Made by a program: the position numbers and the translations under genes. From an uncultured Erysipelotrichaceae bacterium (GTDB lineage: Bacteria > Bacillota_I > Bacilli_A > Erysipelotrichales > Erysipelotrichaceae): a DNA stretch of 64,000 nt. Of the stretch, positions 9,328 to 18,215 are shown piece by piece. Positions within the stretch are counted from its first letter, which is position 1. Each line of letters opens with the position of its first letter. The notes beneath the pieces are model-generated. The model worked only from the letters and a program-made list of their open reading frames with translations. It had not been told where the DNA came from and ran no database searches. Location: contig OMXA01000008.1 in assembly GCA_900314905.1 (NCBI GenBank), positions 1-64,000 of the forward strand. The letters run 5' to 3'.

Positions 9328-11862
9328 TTATTCTTTCTTCTTCGCTTCTGAGGAAAGATCTTCGAGCATCGTCCAGGCTTCTCTTGGCGATAAATCGTCC
9401 GGATTGACGTCTCTGAGCTTCTTCAGAATGTCTTCTGCGGTCGGATCTTCTTTCTTCATTTCCACGAGCTGATAGCTCTGCTGCACGACCCGTTTCTTGG
9501 ATTCCAGTTCTTTCTGCAGGCCGCGGGCACGGTCGAGGACCGCATCTGGAAGACCTGCAAGCCGGGCAACATTGATGCCATAGGAACGGTCTGCTGCTCC
9601 ATCGCGGATTTTATAGAGGAACGTGACTTTGTCATTTTCTTCTTTCACGACGACGTGCACATTGCGCACGACGCCGATGGAATCGGTCAGGGTCGTAAGC
9701 TCATGGTAGTGGGTGGAGAATAAGGTCTTGGCATGGATGCATGCCGCGATGTACTCAATCATCGCCTGAGCTAATGCCATGCCATCATAGGTAGAAGTAC
9801 CGCGGCCGATCTCGTCAAAGAGAATCAGCGAATGGGAGGTCGCTTCCTGGAGAGCGCGGTTGGCTTCCGTCATCTCCACCATGAACGTCGACTGCCCGGA
9901 GAGAATATCATCACTTGCGCCGATCCGGGTGAAGATCCGGTCGAATACCGGCATCCGGCAGGATTTTGCAGGAACATAGCAGCCCATCTGCGCCATGATG
10001 ATGATCAGTGCAGTCTGGCGCATGTACGTGGACTTGCCGCCCATGTTCGGCCCGGTGATGAGCAGGATTGATTCGTCCTTGTTCATTTCCACGCTGTTGG
10101 CTACATATTTCGGGTCTTTCATCATCTCATCGAGAATCGGATGTCTGCCGCTTTCGATTTTCAGCTCATCCTCGGTGAATTCCGGTCTGACATAGCCATA
10201 GCGGGAAGAAATCTCGGCAAGGGCAGCATAGCAGTCGAGCTCTGCAAGGACCATCGCGAGCTTCTGCAGCTTGGCAAGGGACTTGCGGATTTCCGCAGTC
10301 AGTTCTGCAAACAGCTGCTTCTCGATGCGGATGGCATTTTCTTCTGCATGCAGAATCGTGTCTTCTTTTTCTTTGAGCTGCGGAGAAATGAAACGCTCAT
10401 TGCTGACAAGGGTCTGCTTGCGGACATATCCCCATTCTTCTTTCACCTGAGCAGCTGCTGCCTTGGAGATTTCAATATAGTAGCCGAATACTTTGTTATA
10501 TCCGATCTTCAGTGTCTTGATCCCGGTGCGTTCCCGTTCTTCTGCTTCCATGCGGCTGATGAATTCCCGGCCATTGCGCTGGATGGTTCTCGCTTCATCA
10601 AGCTCCTTGCTGTAGCCATCCCGGAACATGCCTCCCTCGCTGGTCAGAACCGGCGGGTTTTCGACAAAGGCACCATCCAGTTTCCCGGCAAGCTCGCGCA
10701 GCGGATCTGCGGATCTGCAGAAGCCGAATTCCGGCGAATCAGCCGACGCAAGGATGTCCGGGACCTGGTTCAGGGTCTTGCTCAGGCGCAGGCAGTCGAT
10801 CGCATTGGCATTGTTCATCGCGATCCGCGTGATGAGCCGCTGCAGGTCATAGATCTGGCCGAGATGATCCCGCAGATTCTGACGGTTCATGAAATGCTTC
10901 TTCAGGTATTCCAGGCGGTCATAGCGCTGTTCTATTTCGGTCTGATTTACCAGTGGTTTCTCGATCCATTTCTTCAGCAGGCGGGATCCCATCGAGGAGC
11001 GGCACGCATCCAGGAAGGTCCAGAGTGTCTGGCCTTTGCCCTGGCGGTGCAGCGGTTCAATCAGTTCCAGGTTCTGCTGGGTGCTGAAGTCCATATAAAG
11101 GATGCTGTTCTCATCTTCGATCGATACGGTCTGAAGGTGAGCCAGCATATGCTTCTGGGTTGCCTCCAGGTAATTCAGCATCCGTCCGTAAGCGAGCCGG
11201 TCCGGGTCACGGGACAGGTTCTCGCACAGCGGGAGATATTCGTTCCTGATCTCCGTTTCATCGCAATAGGAAATCACGATCTGCATTTCCCTCAGCATCC
11301 GGATTACCCGATTATCAAAGTCTTTTCTGACAACAATTTCCCGGGCATTATTTTTCAGAAGATTCTGGGCAAGCGCCGAAGGAGTATGGGCAACATTCTC
11401 GACGAAATTCTCGCCGGTGCTTGCCTCAGCCATGACAACAGAATACCCGTAGCCATAATCTTCAGCAGATGCCAGATAGACAGACTCCTTCTCGTCGCCG
11501 ATTTCATCGATGACGGTGCCTGGAGTGATGACGCGGATGACATCCCGCTCCACGAGACCGACTGCTTCTTTCGGGTCCTGCATCTGCTCGACGATTGCGA
11601 TCTTGTAGCCGCGCTGCACAAGTCTCTGGATATAGGAACCGACCGCATGGTGCGGAACTCCGCACATCGGCACCCGGTCTTTCACACCGGCATTCTTGCC
11701 AGTCAGCACCAGATCCAGTTCTCTGCTTGCGGTCTTTGCGTCTTCAAAGAACATCTCATAGAAATCTCCGATCCGGTAGAATACCAGGGCATCCGGGTAA
11801 TTCTCCTTCACTTTGAGGTATTGCTGCATCATCGGGGTATAGGTTTCTGTTTTTTCTGCCAT
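9328..11862 (-). CDS. mutS: DNA mismatch repair protein MutS
   Basis: MutS binds base mismatches and small loops and, with ATP, recruits MutL. The 844 residues have the MutS1 layout. The N-terminal mismatch-binding domain carries the Phe-x-Glu wedge within FYRIGDFYEMFFEDA (residues 29-43). The lever and clamp domains follow. The C-terminal ATPase has Walker A GPNMGGKSTYMRQ, Walker B LILFDEIGRGTST and FSTHYHELT, and ends in a short helix-turn-helix dimerisation tail. No mutL is seen nearby. The gene has its own extended -10 promoter and terminator, so it looks monocistronic. Confidence 0.98.
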   Translation of the reverse strand: MAEKTETYTPMMQQYLKVKENYPDALVFYRIGDFYEMFFEDAKTASRELDLVLTGKNAGVKDRVPMCGVPHHAVGSYIQRLVQRGYKIAIVEQMQDPKEAVGLVERDVIRVITPGTVIDEIGDEKESVYLASAEDYGYGYSVVMAEASTGENFVENVAHTPSALAQNLLKNNAREIVVRKDFDNRVIRMLREMQIVISYCDETEIRNEYLPLCENLSRDPDRLAYGRMLNYLEATQKHMLAHLQTVSIEDENSILYMDFSTQQNLELIEPLHRQGKGQTLWTFLDACRSSMGSRLLKKWIEKPLVNQTEIEQRYDRLEYLKKHFMNRQNLRDHLGQIYDLQRLITRIAMNNANAIDCLRLSKTLNQVPDILASADSPEFGFCRSADPLRELAGKLDGAFVENPPVLTSEGGMFRDGYSKELDEARTIQRNGREFISRMEAEERERTGIKTLKIGYNKVFGYYIEISKAAAAQVKEEWGYVRKQTLVSNERFISPQLKEKEDTILHAEENAIRIEKQLFAELTAEIRKSLAKLQKLAMVLAELDCYAALAEISSRYGYVRPEFTEDELKIESGRHPILDEMMKDPKYVANSVEMNKDESILLITGPNMGGKSTYMRQTALIIIMAQMGCYVPAKSCRMPVFDRIFTRIGASDDILSGQSTFMVEMTEANRALQEATSHSLILFDEIGRGTSTYDGMALAQAMIEYIAACIHAKTLFSTHYHELTTLTDSIGVVRNVHVVVKEENDKVTFLYKIRDGAADRSYGINVARLAGLPDAVLDRARGLQKELESKKRVVQQSYQLVEMKKEDPTAEDILKKLRDVNPDDLSPREAWTMLEDLSSEAKKKE

Positions 11863-11891
11863 GTCGTCTTTTCCAGCTTATTGCGTGTTTC

Positions 11892-11900
11892 ATTATATCA
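11892..11900 (-). promoter_or_regulatory. Extended -10 promoter of mutS
   Basis: TGATATAAT is located 29 nt before the mutS ATG, just after the terminator of the upstream gene. The -35 hexamer is weak and falls within the terminator U-tract. Confidence 0.5.
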
Positions 11901-11914
11901 GAGCATGGAGAGAA

Positions 11915-11944
11915 GAAAAAAAGATCCGTGCCTCGCACAGATCT
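11915..11944 (-). terminator. Terminator of the exported-protein gene
   Basis: A 10-bp stem (AGATCTGTGC/GCACGGATCT, one G-U pair, loop GAG) is followed by a run of seven U on the minus strand, 18 nt after the stop. Confidence 0.85.
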
Positions 11945-11962
11945 GAGAATTCCGGATATGGT

Positions 11963-12637
11963 TCAGTCGCTGTAGCCGCCCTGAACAACCTGAATATGAT
12001 CGCTGTCTTCGTCGCTCTTGACCCCTGCGGTCTGCTTTGTCTCATAGACGATAGAGCCATCATCTGCTTTTTCATCTGAAACAAGCTCAATGCCGACGAT
12101 ATTGCCCTTCAGATATTCATAGTTATTGAAATTGCCGCTCGAAGCAAGTCCGTTCGTGCCGCCGAAGTAGCTCGTTGCAAGGTCGGAGTCGATCACGAAT
12201 TCCAGAACGCTCCCATTGGAATTCGCAGTCCATCCGTCGCTGGCATCCACTGCCGCCTTGGCATCCACCTTCACAACCGGAATCGTGATGCCCGTATCGA
12301 GCTCAAAGTAGTAGCGGGTTCCGATATCTCCGAAGTTGTATCCGAGAGCCACCCCGATAAACCCGTCTTCGTCATACAGCATGCCAGTGGTCTGATCCAC
12401 CGTCATATGGTTATGGATATACTGGTACTGCGCGCTGTTGACCGCAGTAATGCCGCGGTAGTCTTCATAGGTCTTGATCGAGCTGCTGCTTGCCACTTCA
12501 ATCGGCGCAGATCTGAATTCCTTATAATAGTTCTGAAGTTTTGCCAGGCTGAAAGAACTGCTGGTAAAACCGGCGGAACTGATATAAATAAGTGCACTTC
12601 CAAGCACTCCTGCAATCCGTTTCATCATCTTCATCAT
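11963..12637 (-). CDS. Exported protein of unknown function
   Basis: I do not recognise a family. The 224-residue product has a basic N-terminus (MMKMMKR) and a hydrophobic segment (about 8-24, IAGVLGSALIYISSAGF), which reads as a signal peptide or membrane anchor. The rest is hydrophilic and rich in Asp, Ser, Gly and Tyr, with no cysteine, so it is probably a small secreted or wall-facing protein. The gene is a single unit with its own strong promoter and terminator. The promoter lies so close that the transcript would start only about 9 nt before the first ATG, and no Shine-Dalgarno sequence fits. The start could therefore be any of the first Met codons (12637, 12634, 12628 or 12625). Confidence 0.7.
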   Translation of the reverse strand: MMKMMKRIAGVLGSALIYISSAGFTSSSFSLAKLQNYYKEFRSAPIEVASSSSIKTYEDYRGITAVNSAQYQYIHNHMTVDQTTGMLYDEDGFIGVALGYNFGDIGTRYYFELDTGITIPVVKVDAKAAVDASDGWTANSNGSVLEFVIDSDLATSYFGGTNGLASSGNFNNYEYLKGNIVGIELVSDEKADDGSIVYETKQTAGVKSDEDSDHIQVVQGGYSD

Positions 12638-12652
12638 CAGTGTTCACGGTTT

Positions 12653-12680
12653 ATTTTACCATCCGAAGATGACCTGTCAA
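12653..12680 (-). promoter_or_regulatory. Sigma-A promoter of the exported-protein gene
   Basis: A perfect -35 TTGACA and a near-consensus -10 TAAAAT are 16 bp apart. The predicted start lies near 12646, only 9 nt before the gene. Confidence 0.75.
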
Positions 12681-12755
12681 TAAAGCACGAGACTAGTTGG
12701 ATTTCGTACTATTTTTATTTTCTTCTGTTCTTTTCATTTGTTACAAAGGGTACTT

Positions 12756-12789
12756 AAATACCGGAAACATGCATTCTTCCGGTATTTTT
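12756..12789 (+). terminator. Orphan terminator-like hairpin
   Basis: An 11-bp perfect stem AAATACCGGAA/TTCCGGTATTT with a 10-nt loop ends in a U-run on the plus strand. No plus-strand gene lies upstream of it; rnz starts 110 nt downstream. The 260-nt gap around it otherwise holds the minus-strand promoter and the rnz promoter region. Confidence 0.6.
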
Positions 12790-12898
12790 CAGATACGATG
12801 ACCAAGACCGGAATCCTCTGATCTGCCAGGAGCTCAGATCTCCAGGAAGATTCTGATCTTCTTGTTGCGGTATACTTGTTGCAGAAAGGAACTTCATC

Positions 12899-13828
12899 AT
12901 GCTTGATCTCTGTCTGCTGGGATGCGGAGGCACGAAGCCTCTGCCCGGCCGGTGGCTTACTTCTTTATATCTCCGGTACAATGGTCATGGAATTCTGATT
13001 GACTGCGGAGAAGGCACTCAGATTGCAATGGCTTCTGCCGGCATCAGCCCGCATGATATCGATCTGATTCTGATCACGCATTTTCATGGCGATCACATTC
13101 TCGGACTGCCGGGATTGCTGATGTCGATGGGAATGTCAGGAAGAACTGCCCCGGTTACCATTGCCGGGCCGAAGCGGCTCACGGAAGTCGTGAACAGCTT
13201 ATGCATCGTAGCTGGTTTTCCGTTTGATCTCTGCGGCATTGAGCTTTCCGGAAATTCTGCTTCGTTTGATTTTGAGCCAGGATCTCCGCTTCATATCCAT
13301 GCGTTTGCGGTTCATCACAGTGTGCCTTGCTATGGGTATTCTCTGACCCTGGACCGGGCGGGCAGATTTGATGCTGCAAAGGCAGCCGCCTTGCAGATCC
13401 CGCTGAAATTCTGGAATATTCTGCAGAAAGGTACGCCAGTTACAGAAGATGGAAAGACATTCACTCCGGACCAGGTCATGGGGAGCGCAAGAAGAGGACT
13501 GAAAGTCACTTACTGCACGGATACGACGGTCTGTGATTCAATCGTGCCTGCGGCTCTGGATTCTGATCTCTTCATCTGCGAGGGCATGTATGCAGATCCC
13601 GACCGGGCAGAAGCCGCAGAAATCAAGAAGCACATGGTATTCACCCAGGCTGCCAGGCTGGCAGAAGAAGCGGGTGTCAGAAAACTCTGGCTGACCCACT
13701 TCAGTCCCGCTGAATCGCACCCGGAAGAGGGGCTGGAGGCTGCCAGAGCAATCTTTCCGGATACGGAGCTCGGGGAGAACGGAAAGAAGATCACGCTGAA
13801 CTTCAGTGATGACAGCAGTGGAAAATGA
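12899..13828 (+). CDS. rnz: Ribonuclease Z
   Basis: A metallo-beta-lactamase-fold endonuclease that matures the 3' end of tRNA precursors. The 309 residues begin MLDLCLLGCGG and carry the zinc motif HFHGDHILGLPGLL (about 62-75), the HHSVPCYGY loop around residue 140, TYCTDTT near 200 and the late His motif LTHFSP near 270, all expected for a short-form RNase Z. The ATG follows AAAGGAACTTCATC. A TATACT -10 lies about 30 nt upstream, with no clear -35. The gene is convergent with gap, and the two share a bidirectional terminator. Confidence 0.93.
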   Translation: MLDLCLLGCGGTKPLPGRWLTSLYLRYNGHGILIDCGEGTQIAMASAGISPHDIDLILITHFHGDHILGLPGLLMSMGMSGRTAPVTIAGPKRLTEVVNSLCIVAGFPFDLCGIELSGNSASFDFEPGSPLHIHAFAVHHSVPCYGYSLTLDRAGRFDAAKAAALQIPLKFWNILQKGTPVTEDGKTFTPDQVMGSARRGLKVTYCTDTTVCDSIVPAALDSDLFICEGMYADPDRAEAAEIKKHMVFTQAARLAEEAGVRKLWLTHFSPAESHPEEGLEAARAIFPDTELGENGKKITLNFSDDSSGK

Positions 13829-13867
13829 AGATCTGAGACTGCAATCCTGATGCGCTGCAGAGAACAT

Positions 13868-13901
13868 AAAAAGAGCCAGATCATACCTGGCTCTTTCTTT
13901 T
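13868..13901. terminator. Bidirectional terminator between rnz and gap
   Basis: The stem AAAGAGCCAG/CTGGCTCTTT with a 7-nt loop has U-rich tails on both strands, and it serves two convergent genes. Confidence 0.85.
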
Positions 13902-13915
13902 CAGCAGACAGTCAA

Positions 13916-14935
13916 TTACTTGACGTTAGCGAAGTACTTGATGGTACGAACCATCTGAGAAGTATAGGAGTTCTCATTGTCATACCAGGAAACAACCTGT
14001 ACTTCATAGGTGTTGTCATCGATCTTCAGAACCATGGTCTGCGTAGCATCGAAGATGGAACCATGAGTCTCATCGATGATATCGGAAGAAACGATATCTT
14101 CTTCGTTGTAAGCGAAGGAATCAGAAGCAGCAGCCTTCATAGCAGCGTTGATCTTGTCAGCAGTGACATCCTGTCCCTTGACAACTGCGAAGAGCAGAGT
14201 GGTGGATCCTGTAGGGGTCGGTACACGCTGAGCAGCGCCGATCAGCTTGCCATCGAGTTCCGGAAGAACCAGACCGATTGCCTTAGCTGCACCGGAGGAA
14301 GCCGGTACGATGTTGCATGCTGCAGCGCGGGAACGACGGAGGTTGCCCTTTCTCTGCGGTCCATCAAGAACCATCTGATCGCCGGTGTAAGCGTGAACGG
14401 TGCACATAATGCCGGACTGAATCGGATAGGTGTCGTTGAGAGCCTTAGCCATCGGAGCCAGGCAGTTCGTGGTGCAGGAAGCTGCGGAGATGATCTGATC
14501 ATCAGCAGTCAGAGTATTCTCGTTGACGCTGTATACGATGGTCTTCAGATCCTTTCCTGCAGGAGCGGAGATGACAACCTTCTTAGCACCTGCGTTGATG
14601 TGAGCCATGGACTTCTCCTTGGAGGTATAGAAGCCAGTGCACTCGAGAACTACATCGATGTCCAGCTTGCCCCAAGGCAGGTTCGCAGCATCCTTTTCCT
14701 TATAAATGGTGATTTCCTTGCCGTCTACTGTAATTGTGCCCTTCTCATCGTCAGCGGAAATCTCATGATCCCACTTGCCGTGAGTTGTGTCATGCTTCAG
14801 CAGATAAGCGAGCATGGAAGGTGTGGTCAGATCGTTGATTGCAACAACCTCATAACCTTCGGAGACGAACATCTGTCTGAAAGCAAGACGACCGATACGT
14901 CCAAAACCGTTAATCGCAACTCTTACATCTGTCAT
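13916..14935 (-). CDS. gap: Glyceraldehyde-3-phosphate dehydrogenase
   Basis: A glycolytic NAD-dependent enzyme that converts glyceraldehyde 3-phosphate to 1,3-bisphosphoglycerate. The 339 residues begin with the Rossmann motif VAINGFGRIGRLAFRQMF, include the catalytic Cys in SAASCTTNCLAP and end with the usual WYDNENSYTSQMVRT segment. The Asp after the second strand (INDLT) favours NAD over NADP. AGGAGG lies about 14 nt before the ATG, longer than usual. The gene stands alone with its own strong promoter; the pgk-tpi-gpm-eno cluster seen next to gap in some Bacillota is absent, though gpmI occurs at 51-53 kb. Confidence 0.98.
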   Translation of the reverse strand: MTDVRVAINGFGRIGRLAFRQMFVSEGYEVVAINDLTTPSMLAYLLKHDTTHGKWDHEISADDEKGTITVDGKEITIYKEKDAANLPWGKLDIDVVLECTGFYTSKEKSMAHINAGAKKVVISAPAGKDLKTIVYSVNENTLTADDQIISAASCTTNCLAPMAKALNDTYPIQSGIMCTVHAYTGDQMVLDGPQRKGNLRRSRAAACNIVPASSGAAKAIGLVLPELDGKLIGAAQRVPTPTGSTTLLFAVVKGQDVTADKINAAMKAAASDSFAYNEEDIVSSDIIDETHGSIFDATQTMVLKIDDNTYEVQVVSWYDNENSYTSQMVRTIKYFANVK

Positions 14936-14970
14936 GTCAGTATTTATGACCTCCTCTATGTTGCATAGAA

Positions 14971-14999
14971 ATTATAAGGTTAAGGCATAGGATAGTCAA
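14971..14999 (-). promoter_or_regulatory. Strong sigma-A promoter of gap
   Basis: TTGACT and TATAAT with 17-bp spacing; predicted transcript start near 14964. A small CTATG/CATAG stem lies at the predicted 5' end. Confidence 0.85.
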
Positions 15000-15096
15000 T
15001 TGTGAAAACCTGCATAATCAAAGGGCAATCCAGGCTTTCACCGTCTTTTTCCAGGATAGGGAAGCCCTCTTTCAGGGAGGCATCGCAAGGATCTGC

Positions 15097-16011
15097 TCAC
15101 ATGGACTCGCTGAGGTTCAGCGGTCTGCGGCTCAGGGCAAATGCGTCCTGAACCGTCTTTACCTCTGCATTGAACAGACGGGAGAAAAGTTCCGGATCAT
15201 TCAGCCTCGCAAGGGTGGAGGGATAGTCCTTGCGGGCGGCATTCGGAAATAGCGAGGCCAGGTTTTCCGCTTTTGACGTATGCAGATGAACTGAAGAACG
15301 TTCCTGCAGGGCTGCATTGAGCACTTTGTTCAGAGCGATCGAATTCAGATAGACGCATTCTTCGACAACTGCTTCCCGGCCGCGGATCAGGATTGCCGCA
15401 TAGCCCTGGATGACATTTCTGGCATCGTAATAGGCGACGATCTTGCCGCCGCGGGCATTGATTTCCTTCTTGTAGCGCACGAAGTATTCCAGATCTCTTG
15501 CATAGAAGCCGTTGAAGCGTCTGATATAGGAACTGTATACTCTCAGCATATCCAGGGGAGATGGTTCATATGCACAGCCGAAGTTCGTGATGCGCTTGAC
15601 GTCTTCCCGGGTCAGAAGATAATCAGTCCGCCAGGCAACTGGTTCAAAGCCCCACTGACCTGCGTTCTGATTCTGATCAGCAGGCATCAGGGTGATGAGC
15701 TCCGTATGCGCGCATGCATCGATGACTGTTTCCATCAGATCATGCATGATGCCCTGGTTCCGGAATTCCGGCAGCGTGCATGCCCGGCTGATCATGCTTT
15801 CCTGAAGCACTCTGCCATTGAAGATGACCGCATGCGGAATCCGCATCACGGATCCTGCGACTCTGCCGTTTTCCACATCCGCATAGGCATATTCAGGACG
15901 GAACACATTGCGGAAGAAATAGTCCGTGAAGCGCGGGTCTTCCAGCGTGAAGCATTTCTTCCAGCAGTCCCGTATTCCCCCGGTCAGGGTATGGTTTCCT
16001 TGTTCAATCAT
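15097..16011 (-). CDS. GNAT-family N-acetyltransferase (Eis-like)
   Basis: A predicted acetyl-CoA-dependent acyltransferase. From the ATG at 16011 the product has 304 residues. The GNAT core is in the N-terminal half: a strand VAGSVMRIPHAVIFNGRVLQ, then the acetyl-CoA binding region CTLPEFRNQGIMHDLMETVI (R/QxxGxG/A-like, here RNQGIM) and LMPADQNQNAGQWGFEPV. The C-terminal half is longer than a simple GNAT and resembles the SCP2-like tail of Eis-type enzymes (tentative). The substrate is unknown. The start is chosen because ATGATTGA overlaps the stop of the 101-residue gene by 8 nt and an AGAGGA site precedes it; the longer frame starting at 16047 lies inside that gene. It is the last gene of the rapZ-yvcK-whiA operon. 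Confidence 0.75.
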   Translation of the reverse strand: MIEQGNHTLTGGIRDCWKKCFTLEDPRFTDYFFRNVFRPEYAYADVENGRVAGSVMRIPHAVIFNGRVLQESMISRACTLPEFRNQGIMHDLMETVIDACAHTELITLMPADQNQNAGQWGFEPVAWRTDYLLTREDVKRITNFGCAYEPSPLDMLRVYSSYIRRFNGFYARDLEYFVRYKKEINARGGKIVAYYDARNVIQGYAAILIRGREAVVEECVYLNSIALNKVLNAALQERSSVHLHTSKAENLASLFPNAARKDYPSTLARLNDPELFSRLFNAEVKTVQDAFALSRRPLNLSESM

Positions 16012-16309
16012 GGTCTGAATCCTCTTTGTGCTCGGAATATTCCGCATCTATGATATCACCCTGCTGCATGCGATCTGCCTGGGAATAGAACAGGTCATCC
16101 TGCCATGAGGAAGTATCATGATCTCTCATCATCTTCTTCGCTTCTTCCTCTGCACTTTTCGTCATGCGGCGAGTCTGCATGACGCGGACTATGATCAGCA
16201 ATGCACCGATCAGCAGAAAAGGCCAGAGATAGCGGACTGCAAGAAATACCAGAAAGACCAGGAGGGCAATATAGAGAATACGATACAGCGTGCTCCGGTT
16301 CTGATTCAT
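16004..16309 (-). CDS. Small single-pass or hairpin membrane protein
   Basis: Unrecognised 101-residue protein. Residues 9-42 (LYRILYIALLVFLVFLAVRY followed by LWPFLLIGALLIIV) form one long or two short membrane helices. The rest is charged and cytoplasmic-looking: RRMTKSAEEEAKKMMRDHDT, then an acidic tail with the motif IIDAEYSE. A similar VVDAEYTER occurs in the XpaC-like protein at 21.3-22.4 kb, perhaps a short lineage-specific linear motif. It overlaps whiA by 4 nt and the GNAT gene by 8 nt, so it is translated from the rapZ-yvcK-whiA transcript. Confidence 0.75.
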   Translation of the reverse strand: MNQNRSTLYRILYIALLVFLVFLAVRYLWPFLLIGALLIIVRVMQTRRMTKSAEEEAKKMMRDHDTSSWQDDLFYSQADRMQQGDIIDAEYSEHKEDSDHD

Positions 16310-17253
16310 ATCGTTTCTTCTCCCTTCTCTTTTTCGGCCAGTTCATGAAGCTTCACGAAGCGATGCTTCATGCCCGATTTGGATACGACGATTCCGGTCA
16401 TGGACCGGTATTTCTCAGCCAGCTCGTTCAGAGTGGCTTCGGGGTTGTCCTTGCGCAGAAAGACAATATCGCGGATCTTCGGATCCAGAGAAGCGATTTT
16501 TCCTGCTTCTTCGAGAATCCGGATGTCCTCGAGCTGGCTGTTGGCTGCTTTCATGGACTTCACCTCATTGGCGACGTCAACATTGTTGAGCCGCTGCACA
16601 TTGTTGGCAAAGTCTCTTGAGATGCGCTCGTTCTCGAATTCCAGCAGACATTGTTCCGCGCCGATGCAGCGCAGGAAGTCTGCGATCTTCTCCGCCGCTT
16701 TGACATAGACGACGAATTTTCCGCGTCGTTCAACCTGACGTGCATTGATATAAAACCGGGACAGCAGTTCGATCAGAAATTCCGCATGGGCTTCATTTGC
16801 CGCTTTGATTTCCAGGTGGTAATTGGTCGTGCCGGGACTGTTGACGCTGCCGTCTGCCATGAATGCACCGGCAAGATAAGCTCGTGCACACGAGTCTTTC
16901 TGCACGATTTTCTGCAGAGGCTTATCCAGGAGGCCTCTGGCAGAATAGATCCCGAGGTCTTTCAGAATCTGGGTCACATTGCCGTATACCCGCAGGTTGT
17001 AAATCAGATTCTTATTCAGATTCATGCGCCGGCGTACGCCTGGCTCGATGTCAACTTCCCAGCATTCCCTCATCATCCGGAAAATGGCTCTGGAAACAGC
17101 GGCATTTTCGGTCGTGACCAGGATGCACATGCCCTGGCTGGAGATGGAGAGCGAGGAAGTCATCTGAATCAGCGCAGAGAGTTCTGCCCGTTCTTCATCG
17201 CCGCTGATTCTGCGCAGGGATACTTCCTGCTTTACATCCTGTGTAAATGACAT
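16306..17253 (-). CDS. whiA: WhiA-family DNA-binding protein
   Basis: WhiA is a homing-endonuclease-derived protein found across Gram-positive bacteria. In streptomycetes it activates sporulation genes; in Bacillus it affects chromosome segregation and division. The 315 residues start MSFTQDVKQEVSLRR. The LAGLIDADG-like domain shows AYLAGAFMADGSVNSPG (near 135-151), and the C-terminal helix-turn-helix region includes DPKIRDIVFLRKDNPEATLNELAEKY. The GxxMADGS core is kept without the full nuclease acidic pair, as in known WhiA proteins. The start overlaps the yvcK stop, giving the conserved order rapZ-yvcK-whiA. Confidence 0.95.
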   Translation of the reverse strand: MSFTQDVKQEVSLRRISGDEERAELSALIQMTSSLSISSQGMCILVTTENAAVSRAIFRMMRECWEVDIEPGVRRRMNLNKNLIYNLRVYGNVTQILKDLGIYSARGLLDKPLQKIVQKDSCARAYLAGAFMADGSVNSPGTTNYHLEIKAANEAHAEFLIELLSRFYINARQVERRGKFVVYVKAAEKIADFLRCIGAEQCLLEFENERISRDFANNVQRLNNVDVANEVKSMKAANSQLEDIRILEEAGKIASLDPKIRDIVFLRKDNPEATLNELAEKYRSMTGIVVSKSGMKHRFVKLHELAEKEKGEETI

Positions 17254-18215
17254 CAGTCTTCTCTCTTTTTATCTTTCAGTGATTCCACTGCTTTCTGTAT
17301 TTTAACCGGATCATGGCGGATCAGACCATCATCAAATCGGAGCATATGACGCCGGTAGATCTTGTATGGATGCTTGCGGGAACGGATTTTCACGGGGGTG
17401 CTCCCCTGTTTCTCATAGCGTTCAATGCTTTCTATCGGCAGATGGTCGCTGGCATATAATACGGCATCTACCGGAGCGCCATGGTCCAGCAGCGCCTGCA
17501 CATGGTCTTCAAGGCTGTAGCCATCCGTTTCTCCAGGCTGAGTCATCGCATTGCAGCAGTAGACCCGGTTTGCCTTTGTTTCTTTCAGGGCTTCCTGGAT
17601 TTCCGGAATGATCACATTCGGAAGAATGCTTGTATAGACGGAACCGATGCCATAGAGAATCAGGTCCGCTTTCCGGATTGCCTCAACTGCTTCCGGGGTT
17701 GCAGCGACTTTCTTGTCATAGAAAACTTTCCGGATATGGTTGCTCACATCCGGAATATTTGCTTCGCCTTTGACGATGACGCCGTCATCCATGCGTGCAT
17801 AGAGCGAGATGACTTCCGTCGTAGCAGGAATGATGGTGCCTCTGACATTCAGAACCTTGCCGATCATCTGGATCGCTTCCATGAAGGAACCGCATTGCTG
17901 AGTGAGGGCAGTGAGAATCAGGTTCCCGAGATTATGACCCTGGACATCTTCTCCGGTTCCATCCGGATCTTCAAAGCGATAGTCCATGAGATTGGTGAGC
18001 AGCGTCTCGGATTCTGCAAGGGCAGTCATGACATTGCGGATATCGCCCATGGCAGGAATATGAAACTGCCGTCTCAGACGGCCGGTGCTTCCTCCATCAT
18101 CAGCGACGGTGACAATTGCGGTGATATCCGCATTGCGGAGGTTCTTGACTCCGCGGCAGATCGTGGACTGGCCATGGCCGCCCCCGATGATGACAATGCG
18201 TTTCTTCTTACTCAT
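17253..18215 (-). CDS. yvcK: Gluconeogenesis factor YvcK (CofD-like)
   Basis: A UDP-sugar-binding regulator of the CofD/YvcK family, needed in Bacillus for growth on gluconeogenic carbon and for cell-wall synthesis balance. The 320 residues begin MSKKKRIVIIGGGHGQSTIC and contain the family's VTVADDGGSTGRLRRQF block and GHNLGNLIL, which shape the nucleotide site. The start overlaps the rapZ end by 8 nt and the stop abuts whiA. Usually GGGTG occurs after the first strand; GGGHG here is a common variant. Confidence 0.95.
   Translation of the reverse strand: MSKKKRIVIIGGGHGQSTICRGVKNLRNADITAIVTVADDGGSTGRLRRQFHIPAMGDIRNVMTALAESETLLTNLMDYRFEDPDGTGEDVQGHNLGNLILTALTQQCGSFMEAIQMIGKVLNVRGTIIPATTEVISLYARMDDGVIVKGEANIPDVSNHIRKVFYDKKVAATPEAVEAIRKADLILYGIGSVYTSILPNVIIPEIQEALKETKANRVYCCNAMTQPGETDGYSLEDHVQALLDHGAPVDAVLYASDHLPIESIERYEKQGSTPVKIRSRKHPYKIYRRHMLRFDDGLIRHDPVKIQKAVESLKDKKRED

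Noticed and set aside
10141..11946. 601-codon plus-strand frame
   Set aside because: Antisense of mutS; no ribosome site and no recognisable domain.
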